Assembly: GCA_001460835.1 (NCBI GenBank)
Contig: CYKH01000238.1
Span: 12,053-76,052, forward strand
Source of the DNA: Bodo saltans
Taxonomy: Eukaryota; Euglenozoa; Kinetoplastea; Eubodonida; Bodonidae
Direction: 5' to 3'
DNA length: 64,000 nucleotides
Made by a program: the position numbers and the translations under genes. Each line of letters opens with the position of its first letter. Positions within the stretch are counted from its first letter, which is position 1. Positions 41,562 through 49,447 of this stretch are shown here, one piece after another. Under the pieces are notes generated by a model that saw nothing but the letters and a program-made list of their open reading frames with translations, searched no databases and was not told the origin of the DNA.

Positions 41562-43046
41562 ATGCCGATCGACGTTCGTCCACGCGTGTCGTCCAAGCAC
41601 GTGCCGGTGAAGGACTCCACCCTCGATCCTAGTCGCATTACGCAAGAAGACCTCACGGTGCGCCGTCTTGCCGGCCGCCGCTACTTGAACCCGGAGCTGG
41701 CACAAAAAGACGACGTTGCAACGCTTGGCTGCTTTAAGAATGAAGTCGAGTACGTCATGTACGACCCACGCCCCCAAAAGAACATCACGTCGACGTTTCC
41801 AATGTCCATGAACCGCTTTGTGATGGAGCTGGCGAGTGCCCGCGCTAACGTGCACTTCAACCCCGCCAACACCACCATCGGTATCGTGACATGCGGTGGT
41901 CTGTGCCCTGGTCTCAATGATGTGATTCGATCCATCACCTTAACCGCTATCCGCACGTATGGCGTGAAGCGCGTCATTGGGTTCCGCTACGGCTACTGGG
42001 GACTGTCCGCTGCAGGGCGTGACACCGCACAGGAGCTCACCACAGAAACTGTCCGCTACATTCACCGCTATGGCGGCACGATGCTAGGATCCAGCCGAGG
42101 ACCTCAGCCTGCTAGCGAGATTGTGGACACCCTCGAGAAGCTTGGCGTCAATATTCTGTTCACTGTTGGTGGAGATGGAACTCAGAAGGGGTCCATCCGC
42201 ATCGCCGAGGAAGCACGCCGCCGCAATCTGGACGTTGCTGTTCTTGGCATCCCCAAGACCATTGACAACGACCTGAGCTTCTCACACCGTACCTTCGGCT
42301 TCGAGACAGCTGTCGAGCAGGCCTGCGTCGCTATCCGTGCTGCTCATTCGGAGGCTAGCTCTCACATGTTCGGCATTGGTATTGTGAAGGTGATGGGCCG
42401 CGAGAGTGGCTTCATAGCTGCGCAATCCACCATTTCCAGCTCACAGGCTTCTCTGTGCTTCATCCCTGAGAATCCAGTGTCTAGGGAGGTGGTGCTGAAT
42501 CTGATCAAGCGGCGATTTGAACTCAGCACATACTGCGTGATTGTCGTTGCTGAGGGCTTCGGGCAAGATTGGGCAGACTGCAGCGGTGCTCCCACCGACG
42601 CATCAGGCAACAAGAAACTAATGGACATAGGCGTGGAGATGAAGCACCTCGTGGAGGGGTTCTTGAAGAAGAACAAAGCACTCTATCCCCAGTCCACCGT
42701 GAAGTACATTGATCCCTCTTACACCATCCGTGCCTGCGCACCCAATGCCAGCGACGCTGCATTCTGCACCAATCTCAGCACCCTTGCCGTTCACGAGGCT
42801 ATGTCCGGGGCCACCGACTGCATCATCTCCATGCGGTACAATCAATTTATTCTCGTCCCCATTAAGGCCGCAGTCTCCATTCGTAAAATGGTGGATACAC
42901 GTGGTATGCTGTGGCGTATGGTGCGAGAGGTGACCATTGACCTATCCAACGATGCAGCAAGTGCTCAGAAGCGTGAGCTTCAACGAGAATTGCAGACTGT
43001 GTCAGTGAAGCGCGAGTCGATCATCAACGCGCTATCAAAATTGTAA
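41562..43046 (+). CDS. PFK: 6-phosphofructokinase, trypanosome type, glycosomal
   Basis: 494 residues, close to the 487 of trypanosome PFK. It belongs to the PPi-PFK-like clade whose kinetoplastid members use ATP: GIVTCGGLCPGLNDVIRSI, GFRYGYWGLS, GGTMLGSSRGPQ, VGGDGTQKG (202-210), IPKTIDNDLSFSHRTFG (230-246), MGRESGF and VAEGFGQDW are near-identical to trypanosomatid enzymes. It makes fructose 1,6-bisphosphate in glycolysis. The last three residues are SKL, a type 1 peroxisomal signal, so import into glycosomes is expected, a compartment restricted to Kinetoplastea and some relatives. The ATG follows a T-rich leader. Confidence 0.98.
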   Translation: MPIDVRPRVSSKHVPVKDSTLDPSRITQEDLTVRRLAGRRYLNPELAQKDDVATLGCFKNEVEYVMYDPRPQKNITSTFPMSMNRFVMELASARANVHFNPANTTIGIVTCGGLCPGLNDVIRSITLTAIRTYGVKRVIGFRYGYWGLSAAGRDTAQELTTETVRYIHRYGGTMLGSSRGPQPASEIVDTLEKLGVNILFTVGGDGTQKGSIRIAEEARRRNLDVAVLGIPKTIDNDLSFSHRTFGFETAVEQACVAIRAAHSEASSHMFGIGIVKVMGRESGFIAAQSTISSSQASLCFIPENPVSREVVLNLIKRRFELSTYCVIVVAEGFGQDWADCSGAPTDASGNKKLMDIGVEMKHLVEGFLKKNKALYPQSTVKYIDPSYTIRACAPNASDAAFCTNLSTLAVHEAMSGATDCIISMRYNQFILVPIKAAVSIRKMVDTRGMLWRMVREVTIDLSNDAASAQKRELQRELQTVSVKRESIINALSKL

Positions 43047-43309
43047 GGCAATGGTGGCGACAGACGACGCCCATGGTGCAAGAGTGTCGCCTTATTCATC
43101 ACAAGCACCACCATCCAATCAAAATACACATTGTTTCCTTTTCGAGCAACACCATTGACGATTTTTCTGACAAGCACAGAATTGACAAAAAAAAGAAAAA
43201 CAGGCGTCGAACGTTTGTATCTCTGATACGACACTCTTCTTTGGTTCCTCTCTAACGTGTGTGATTCGCTCTTTGTCATGACACACACATAGAAGTTGAC
43301 TGCTCAGTC

Positions 43310-45649
43310 ATGAGCGAGAGAGATGCTCATCGCGAGGCCACTAATGCAGCAGCACCAACGGCCCACGATGAGAAGCAGTTCTCACTGTTCTATGATCGAA
43401 TGAAGATGACGAAGCGATCATTTGTGGCCACAAAGTCGTCATCCGCGATGGCGCGTACGGGCAGTGGCCCTAAACCAACGGGTGCACCAGACGCGGCAGC
43501 CGAGCAGCGTGTCGTCAATTCTAACTTCTTTGAGGACGATGATGAGGCGGTGGCATTTATTGAGGCCAACGAGATCGTTAATCAAACGCAGTTGACGGAT
43601 GATCAAAAGGCGCGTATTCGCCAAGAGAACGCAGCAAATCGACAACTGTGGACAACTTTGTGTCGAATGGAGTTTGGCCTTCGAAATCGTAACTTCACGG
43701 CAAGGTTCTCATCGATGTCGTCCTTCTACATGTATTTTGCCATCCCCCTGGTTGTGATAGCTGCACTTGTGTTTGTTTCGTGGCCAGTATGGAACGTGCT
43801 TGTGGATCTTGAGGCTGAAGATCATTATCAAGTGCTGGGGATAGAAAGCGGAGCGACTGCAACTGAGATAAAGAAAGCGTATCGTACCCAAACGAAAAAA
43901 TGGCACCCCGACCTCAACCCAGATTGTGGAGACCGCTGCCGTGATAAAATGATTCAACTTCAACAAGCTCACGATGTTCTTCTAGCTCGGGGCGACAGGA
44001 GTGACGAGCTTGCCAACAAATACCGCGATGCTTTGTCGCAAATCCGGAGCATCCTCGTGTTCCGCCTTTATCAGATCTCTTTCCACGCCGCAGAGTTCAC
44101 CAACACTCTTGTGCTCGCATCGATCCCGTTCCTCAAAGGCTTCAAGCACATTGTGCGTCGCTCAACCAGAGTGGGGTTTATTATCGCGTTTGTTGCGTTG
44201 GAAGTGATCTTCGTCACTGGACTTAACCCCATTGTTCTCATCCAAGTGTTTTACTTCTGCGCGACAATGTTGCGCCAAAGTGCAGCTCTGACTGATATTC
44301 AAAAGATCAGCAAGTGGTCCTACTTGGATATTCGTACTGACGCTATGGTCTTTGTGCTTCCCTCTATGGTGGTACACGGCCTTTGGTATTGGTTGTACAG
44401 CCGCAGCTTTACACGCTCAGCGGGAGAGTATGGGTGGCACATGTTCATTGGAACGTCTTACCTATGCGCCCACCTTCAGAGGTTCTCGCCCAACCTGTGG
44501 GACAACTTTGCGCTCAAGAAATGCAGCGTGACGTTGGAGTACCTTAGCCAACCTCAGTTCAAGATAACGCCATGGAACTTTGTCCTTGCGGAGCTTGGTG
44601 TGCTTGTGGACGATATCTTCGCGTTCTCGTCACATGTGCCAACTCCGTTTCGCATCGCAGTCCTAGCTGTGCATGGTTTGTACTTGGCTCAGTTTTGCTT
44701 GCTACCCCATGATTATCCAATCAAGGGAAAATTACGACGCAAGCAAGCAGACGAGTCAACGAGCGTGAAGGGGGAGAAGCCGCTGAAGCAAAAGGACAAG
44801 TCATCAACCATGAGCACACACTCGTCCAAAGCGAGGGTGCCTCTGACTGAGCGGGAGGTGACGTGGTTTGCCGACCTTGACAACGAGCATGTCCTCTGGT
44901 TCGACTTGGCCACGATCAAGTACGTGAGGAATTTAGAGAGGACGGCCATGATTGCAAAACAAAACCCCGGTCAGACAAGTTTACTGGCAACCTCAAGTGG
45001 AACAGAAGTAATCTTGTGCGTTATTCGAAACGGTGCCATTGAGATGACTGACCGGTTTCACGACCCCTTTGCGGCTCGAGTGGTTGCGCGCGAGGGTGGG
45101 CCGGGTTCGCTGATTGATCTGCCGAGAAAACCAATTACACCTGAAATGGCCGTTGCGCGCCACGCCGCGCTAATCCCACAACCAAAGTTGTTGTCATCTC
45201 AACTGTTTCGGCAATACATGGACCTGGACGAGTCTGCGGAACAACAGAGGTCTTCTTCCCTCATGACGCTGGGTGCAGCAGGACTGCTTCTTGTCGTGCT
45301 GTGCGGTCTGTGCGTTGGGAGCTTGCCTGCTGTACATGACGCCGATGTTCTGTACGACCCACTGGCACCCCCTCATTCCCTTCAGAAATATCGTCATGCA
45401 CTGAGCGAGAATCATTTGTTGAATCAAGGAGCAGGCTTGCTTCCCTTGGCGTATGGGCCGCTTGCTGTGGTTGTCCCTGACATGATTGACGCCCTGCGCC
45501 AGATGTCCTTGTACACGACTGAAAACAACCAAGCGTACGCTGTCGTTGCTCAACAGCAAAAGCCGAAGCCGCAGCCAGGCAAACAACGAAAAGGGCAGAA
45601 TCAAAAACAGCAGCAGCAGCAGCAACGCGGCCGCTCAAGAACTGAATGA
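43310..45649 (+). CDS. Membrane-anchored J-domain protein
   Basis: 779 residues. An N-terminal acidic and basic cytosolic part (1-135), a membrane segment at about 142-164 (FYMYFAIPLVVIAALVFV), and a J-domain right after it (about 172-225) with HPD at 199-201. Further hydrophobic segments lie around 255-300, 325-345 and 665-685. The region between about 480 and 620 is soluble. It recruits Hsp70 to a membrane, most likely the ER. The TM-then-J order recalls Sec63, but Brl domains are not recognisable, so it is called only a J-protein. The C-terminus has a Gln/Lys run. Length and the Hsp70 partner are not otherwise determined. Confidence 0.87.
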   Translation: MSERDAHREATNAAAPTAHDEKQFSLFYDRMKMTKRSFVATKSSSAMARTGSGPKPTGAPDAAAEQRVVNSNFFEDDDEAVAFIEANEIVNQTQLTDDQKARIRQENAANRQLWTTLCRMEFGLRNRNFTARFSSMSSFYMYFAIPLVVIAALVFVSWPVWNVLVDLEAEDHYQVLGIESGATATEIKKAYRTQTKKWHPDLNPDCGDRCRDKMIQLQQAHDVLLARGDRSDELANKYRDALSQIRSILVFRLYQISFHAAEFTNTLVLASIPFLKGFKHIVRRSTRVGFIIAFVALEVIFVTGLNPIVLIQVFYFCATMLRQSAALTDIQKISKWSYLDIRTDAMVFVLPSMVVHGLWYWLYSRSFTRSAGEYGWHMFIGTSYLCAHLQRFSPNLWDNFALKKCSVTLEYLSQPQFKITPWNFVLAELGVLVDDIFAFSSHVPTPFRIAVLAVHGLYLAQFCLLPHDYPIKGKLRRKQADESTSVKGEKPLKQKDKSSTMSTHSSKARVPLTEREVTWFADLDNEHVLWFDLATIKYVRNLERTAMIAKQNPGQTSLLATSSGTEVILCVIRNGAIEMTDRFHDPFAARVVAREGGPGSLIDLPRKPITPEMAVARHAALIPQPKLLSSQLFRQYMDLDESAEQQRSSSLMTLGAAGLLLVVLCGLCVGSLPAVHDADVLYDPLAPPHSLQKYRHALSENHLLNQGAGLLPLAYGPLAVVVPDMIDALRQMSLYTTENNQAYAVVAQQQKPKPQPGKQRKGQNQKQQQQQQRGRSRTE

Positions 45650-45740
45650 GTGTATTCTGTGCGATCACAAACTTCTCTCATCTCATCGTAACACCGCGGT
45701 ATGTATGGCCCGATGTGCTGATTTGAATCAACATGACACA

Positions 45741-45773
45741 TTTCCCTTCGTCTCCTCCCTACCCTACTTATAG
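45741..45773 (+). promoter_or_regulatory. Pyrimidine tract and AG, trans-splice acceptor candidate
   Basis: TTTCCCTTCGTCTCCTCCCT and further pyrimidines end in TATAG with AG at 45772-45773. The first ATG after it is 45794. Confidence 0.8.
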
Positions 45774-45793
45774 TCATCTTGTTTTCGCTACTA

Positions 45794-46792
45794 ATGAGCG
45801 ATGATATTTCGGCAAGCCATTCCTCGGAGCAGGCGACGTTTGCAAAAGTTCGTTCCGCGACGACACCAGCGCAAGTTGTCAGTGCGTTCCATATGTTTCA
45901 AAAGCACTGCGAGCAGAAAGCAGCTCAAATCAAGTCCAACGTCGATCCTGTTGGGTTTGTTCTGAGGACCGCTGCGATCGCCACTAGTCTGCTGCGTCAC
46001 GCTAGGATCGCCTCATCTCAGACCACGAAGCCGCTGGAGATCCGCCCAGACGTTCTTGCACGGATGGTTGTGCTAGACATCGTCCGTCTTTACGAGAGCT
46101 GTGAGTTGCCCGCTGAGCACAAGTGGGAACACTTGCGCTTACTGAAAGCTGAGGCGCAGCTCATTCGCCTTCAGTTCCGCCATCATGCCGTCACGCAGCT
46201 GCGACGCATGACAGAGTCCAGTGCATGGGATGTGCCACTCATCGCACAGAGTATTCATGACCTGCCACCTCCCTTCGACCTCACCAACCTCGCTCGCTAC
46301 GTAAAGTACGTGGAGGACGACGGGGAGTCCAGAGACGACCAACTACCTGTGGTGGAAGATGTCTCGCTGAAGACGTCAGTGAGCGCAAAAGACCCAAACA
46401 GCCTCTGCAGAATAGAGCTGCCGTGCCGTGGTAGTAAATGCCACCATCTACAATGCTTCGACTTGGTGTGCTTCCTCGCAGTGCTGCAGCGTGCAGCGAA
46501 GACGGCATCGGTAGATGACAGGAACTGCCGTGGCGTCGTTGCGCCATGCCCAGTGTGCTCCACAAAGCTGGCCATCACTGAGCTGTACATTGACAAACAC
46601 CAAGAAGCGGCACTGTCTACTTCCCCTCATGTTGCTTCGTTATCCATAGACCGACAAACGGGGCTGATCACGACTGTGCTCGGTGCGATCGATGTCTCTG
46701 ACGTTGGCGATGAGGTGGATGTGGAGAGGACGTCGAAGAGACTACGTGATGATTCTGATTTTACGGTGGAGGGCGTTGCTCTTCACGACTGA
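45794..46792 (+). CDS. MIZ/SP-RING zinc-finger protein, probable SUMO E3 ligase
   Basis: 332 residues. The N-terminal 180 residues are helical with no known domain. The SP-RING spans about 206-265: IELPCRGSKCHHLQCFDL with the Cys, Cys-His and Cys zinc ligands, then CPVCSTKLAITELYID, the PIAS/Siz pattern of L-x-C-P-x-C-G/S. SP-RINGs bind Ubc9 and direct SUMO to substrates. No SAP or PINIT domain was recognised, so PIAS is not claimed and the protein is shorter than Siz1. The tail is acidic (DVGDEVDVERTSKRLRDDSD), with a basic patch that may be a nuclear signal. The usual SIM after the RING is uncertain. Confidence 0.87.
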   Translation: MSDDISASHSSEQATFAKVRSATTPAQVVSAFHMFQKHCEQKAAQIKSNVDPVGFVLRTAAIATSLLRHARIASSQTTKPLEIRPDVLARMVVLDIVRLYESCELPAEHKWEHLRLLKAEAQLIRLQFRHHAVTQLRRMTESSAWDVPLIAQSIHDLPPPFDLTNLARYVKYVEDDGESRDDQLPVVEDVSLKTSVSAKDPNSLCRIELPCRGSKCHHLQCFDLVCFLAVLQRAAKTASVDDRNCRGVVAPCPVCSTKLAITELYIDKHQEAALSTSPHVASLSIDRQTGLITTVLGAIDVSDVGDEVDVERTSKRLRDDSDFTVEGVALHD

Positions 46793-46845
46793 TCATTCTA
46801 TCGTCTGTTTTTGAGTTGATTGATGTCATTATTGTCATTATTGCA

Positions 46846-46879
46846 TTGTTCTCCTTTAACTTTTGTCGCTTCTAAACAG
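46846..46879 (+). promoter_or_regulatory. Pyrimidine tract and AG before a small gene
   Basis: CATTGTTCTCCTTTAACTTTTGTCGCTTCTAAACAG, with AG at 46878-46879. The first ATG downstream is 46934 and opens the 72-residue frame. This leader supports a real short transcript. Confidence 0.7.
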
Positions 46880-46933
46880 TTTCATTGCACACACCCGTTA
46901 GTTACTTCACCATCAAAATTAATTTGTCCAGCG

Positions 46934-47152
46934 ATGCGAAAGAGCATTTCCCTGAAGGAGTTTTCCACGACCCCAACCGTCTCCTGCATGTTGCGAAAGG
47001 ACGGGAACAACGTGGCGGCTGAGACGGCACCCACCTCCACAGTGGTTCGGACCAGCACTGTGGTGCCCCCGCAGAGCACGCAGGCCAAGCAGCCCACATC
47101 ACAACCTGCTCAGCCACAAGGGGAATCCGAAGGCATGTGGGAGATGGAGTAG
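46934..47152 (+). CDS. Small protein, 72 residues, unknown function
   Basis: Starts MRKSISLKEFSTTPTVSC, then a Thr/Ser/Val-rich low-complexity middle and a tail GESEGMWEME. Only a single gene-like feature, the acceptor tract upstream, supports it, together with its place in a tidy gap between the MIZ-finger and the NSUN2-like genes. It has no membrane segment and no known domain. The N-terminus is basic and the C-terminus acidic. It might be a small structural or regulatory protein of the flagellum; I have no evidence for that. Confidence 0.5.
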   Translation: MRKSISLKEFSTTPTVSCMLRKDGNNVAAETAPTSTVVRTSTVVPPQSTQAKQPTSQPAQPQGESEGMWEME

Positions 47153-47340
47153 TGGGTTATGTACTGGAGTGTTGGATAAGTGGTGCCAGTGGAGTCCCAT
47201 GCAACGCCTGTTCCCTCACTCAGTTCTACGTTGCGTTGCATGAGTTTTGCGGCCTTCGCTTTTACTATAGTACACAACAAGTACACATACAACCTCACAA
47301 CGTTTCTATCCTTAAATCACAACACTGCAATCAATAATTC

Positions 47341-47373
47341 ACTTTTCCTTTCTCAATGCAAAGCGATCATCAG
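47341..47373 (+). promoter_or_regulatory. Pyrimidine tract and AG before the methyltransferase gene
   Basis: ACTTTTCCTTTCTC followed by further bases to CAG at 47371-47373; the next ATG is 47384. It supports a start at 47384; an earlier ATG at 47356 lies upstream of this AG and in another frame. Confidence 0.7.
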
Positions 47374-47383
47374 AGGGGCAACA

Positions 47384-49255
47384 ATGGGCCGCAACCAGAG
47401 GAGAAAAGGAGGCAATGGCGAAAAACGTGATCGCAACGGTGATTGGAAGGCAGACAATCGTGATGACCAAACACTGCACAATGCGGCGTTAGAAAAGTTT
47501 TACCGCGGAAAGGTGATTGCTGAGGAGGAATGGGAGACATTCATTGCTTGCATGCGCACGCCCCTCCCACTTTCCCTCCGTGTCAATTTGTCACTGCCCC
47601 ACGCTGAGGAAGTGGCGAATTTTGTAGGCCAACAGCTGTCAACCGTCTTCACCACGACGCGTCTGCCCTTCTATCCTCGAGGCTTAGGCTTTCAATGCGA
47701 TGCGAGCCGCGCAGACTTAAAGCGCAACATTGAGCACAAACACCTGAAGCGTGTCATTTCGGCACTCAATGAGGGTGGTTACATCACTCGCCAAGAGACC
47801 GTTAGCATGATTCCCCCGCTACTGCTGAACGTACAGCCAGGCCACCGTGTCCTTGACATGTGCTCCGCCCCCGGCAGCAAGACCTCTCAGATCCTTGAGG
47901 CACTTGTTGGGTCTCAGAACAGTGGTGTTGTCGTCGCTAACGACGTCAACAGCTCGCGATTGGACGTCTTAAATCACCAGACCAACCGATGCCCTGGTGC
48001 TCACGGCCACACGATCATCACCAACGGCGATGCGATGATGTACCCGCTGATGCCAGACGAGGATTCAAAGTTCGATCGTGTTCTTTGCGACGTCATGTGC
48101 AGCGGAGACGGCACGCTGAGAAAGTCGATGGACATGTGGTCCCGGTGGAACACCCTTCAGGGGGCCGACCTTCACTCCAGCCAATGCCGTGTTCTGACAC
48201 GAGGCATGCAACTATGCAAGAAGGGTGGCGTTGTTGTCTACAGCACCTGCAGCCTGAACCCAATCGAAGATGAGGCGGTTCTATCGGACTGCATCGAGAA
48301 GTCGAAAGGCTCATTTCGCCTGATGGATCCCTCAACTCTTTTGACGGGTCTTAAAGGGCAGCAGGGTCGCTACAACTGGGTGCTGACCACGAAAGATCTC
48401 GATGCGGAACTCAGAACAATGGAAGAGGCAACTGCCTACCGTGAGGCGCGCGAAGGTAAGGGTTTTGCGTACCGACCAGGTATGTTTGCAAATGAGGAGC
48501 GCCTCAAAGAACAAAACATGCATCATGCTATTCGTGTGCTGCCTCATCAACAAGACACTGGCGGTTTCTTCATTGCAGCACTAGAGTGTGTATCGGAGTA
48601 CCCGAACTCAACTCGCCCCGCGCCAGCCATGGCCCCTGAGAAGGCGTTCAAGCCCATCACAGAGCAGCTCAAAGCAAGCATTCGCACATCCCTTGGGCTT
48701 CCCGAGACGTTTCCATACGATAACCTCTACTTCCGCAATGAGGTGGCGCGTGAACAGAAGATTTACTACATCTGCGACACCGGCCGGGAAATGATGTCGT
48801 TACTGCAAGCTAACGTTGCACAAGTTGGAGCAAAAATCTTTGAGGCATACATCAAGCACTCCAACGATAAACTCCGCTTCAGCGGTGAAGGTGTTCAGAC
48901 GCTCGCGCCACTCCTCCCAGCAAACTTCATCGTGAAGACGACAGATGCCCAGCTACTGCTAGATTTGCACAGCGTCGGGATGAACACTTCAGTGTTCTGC
49001 CGCCGCGCTGGTGTTACGGCTGAGTCTCTCCCAGTGCACAGCTTCGTGCTGGAGACTCCATTACCAAACGGTCTTGATTGCGTGAGGGTTGCGGCTGAGA
49101 CCAATTTCTCTGTCGTGACGGCAAAGCTATTCGATTGGCAAGTCACCTTGCTCAAGCTCGCCCTTGGCCAGCCACTTGTTGACGCCGCAGACAAGGACGA
49201 AGGAGGCGACGAGAAGGATGACAACGACGCCACTGCAGAGGCCCCTGAGTCCTAA
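47384..49255 (+). CDS. NSUN2/Trm4-type RNA cytosine-5 methyltransferase
   Basis: 623 residues. PUA-less Trm4 layout: an N-terminal basic tail (MGRNQRRKGGNGEKRD), an RNA-binding region YPRGLGFQCD, the SAM motif I VLDMCSAPGSKTSQ, motif IV CDVMCSGDGTLRK with the release Cys at 239, and motif VI YSTCSLNPIEDEAV with the catalytic Cys at 289. It methylates C5 of tRNA cytosines (positions 48-50 in Trm4 and NSUN2). Oddity: motif IV is usually D-V/A-P-C-S, and here Met replaces Pro at 238. The C-terminal part (about 440-600) matches the extension of Trm4 enzymes. Ends in an acidic tail. Confidence 0.92.
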   Translation: MGRNQRRKGGNGEKRDRNGDWKADNRDDQTLHNAALEKFYRGKVIAEEEWETFIACMRTPLPLSLRVNLSLPHAEEVANFVGQQLSTVFTTTRLPFYPRGLGFQCDASRADLKRNIEHKHLKRVISALNEGGYITRQETVSMIPPLLLNVQPGHRVLDMCSAPGSKTSQILEALVGSQNSGVVVANDVNSSRLDVLNHQTNRCPGAHGHTIITNGDAMMYPLMPDEDSKFDRVLCDVMCSGDGTLRKSMDMWSRWNTLQGADLHSSQCRVLTRGMQLCKKGGVVVYSTCSLNPIEDEAVLSDCIEKSKGSFRLMDPSTLLTGLKGQQGRYNWVLTTKDLDAELRTMEEATAYREAREGKGFAYRPGMFANEERLKEQNMHHAIRVLPHQQDTGGFFIAALECVSEYPNSTRPAPAMAPEKAFKPITEQLKASIRTSLGLPETFPYDNLYFRNEVAREQKIYYICDTGREMMSLLQANVAQVGAKIFEAYIKHSNDKLRFSGEGVQTLAPLLPANFIVKTTDAQLLLDLHSVGMNTSVFCRRAGVTAESLPVHSFVLETPLPNGLDCVRVAAETNFSVVTAKLFDWQVTLLKLALGQPLVDAADKDEGGDEKDDNDATAEAPES

Positions 49256-49447
49256 CACAAGATTTTGTTTTGCACTAGTTAAAGTTAATGTTTGCGTGAA
49301 TTTGTGTTCGATTAAGGTGAAGCTGTCATCATCTTTTTAAACATCCAACACACGTGTCGAGAGTAGAAGTGTTGTTTGTGGATTTGCGCCTTGAGAGTTG
49401 CGTTCTTATCTCTTTTCTTGCTGTAGCCTCTCACCACACACTTACAC

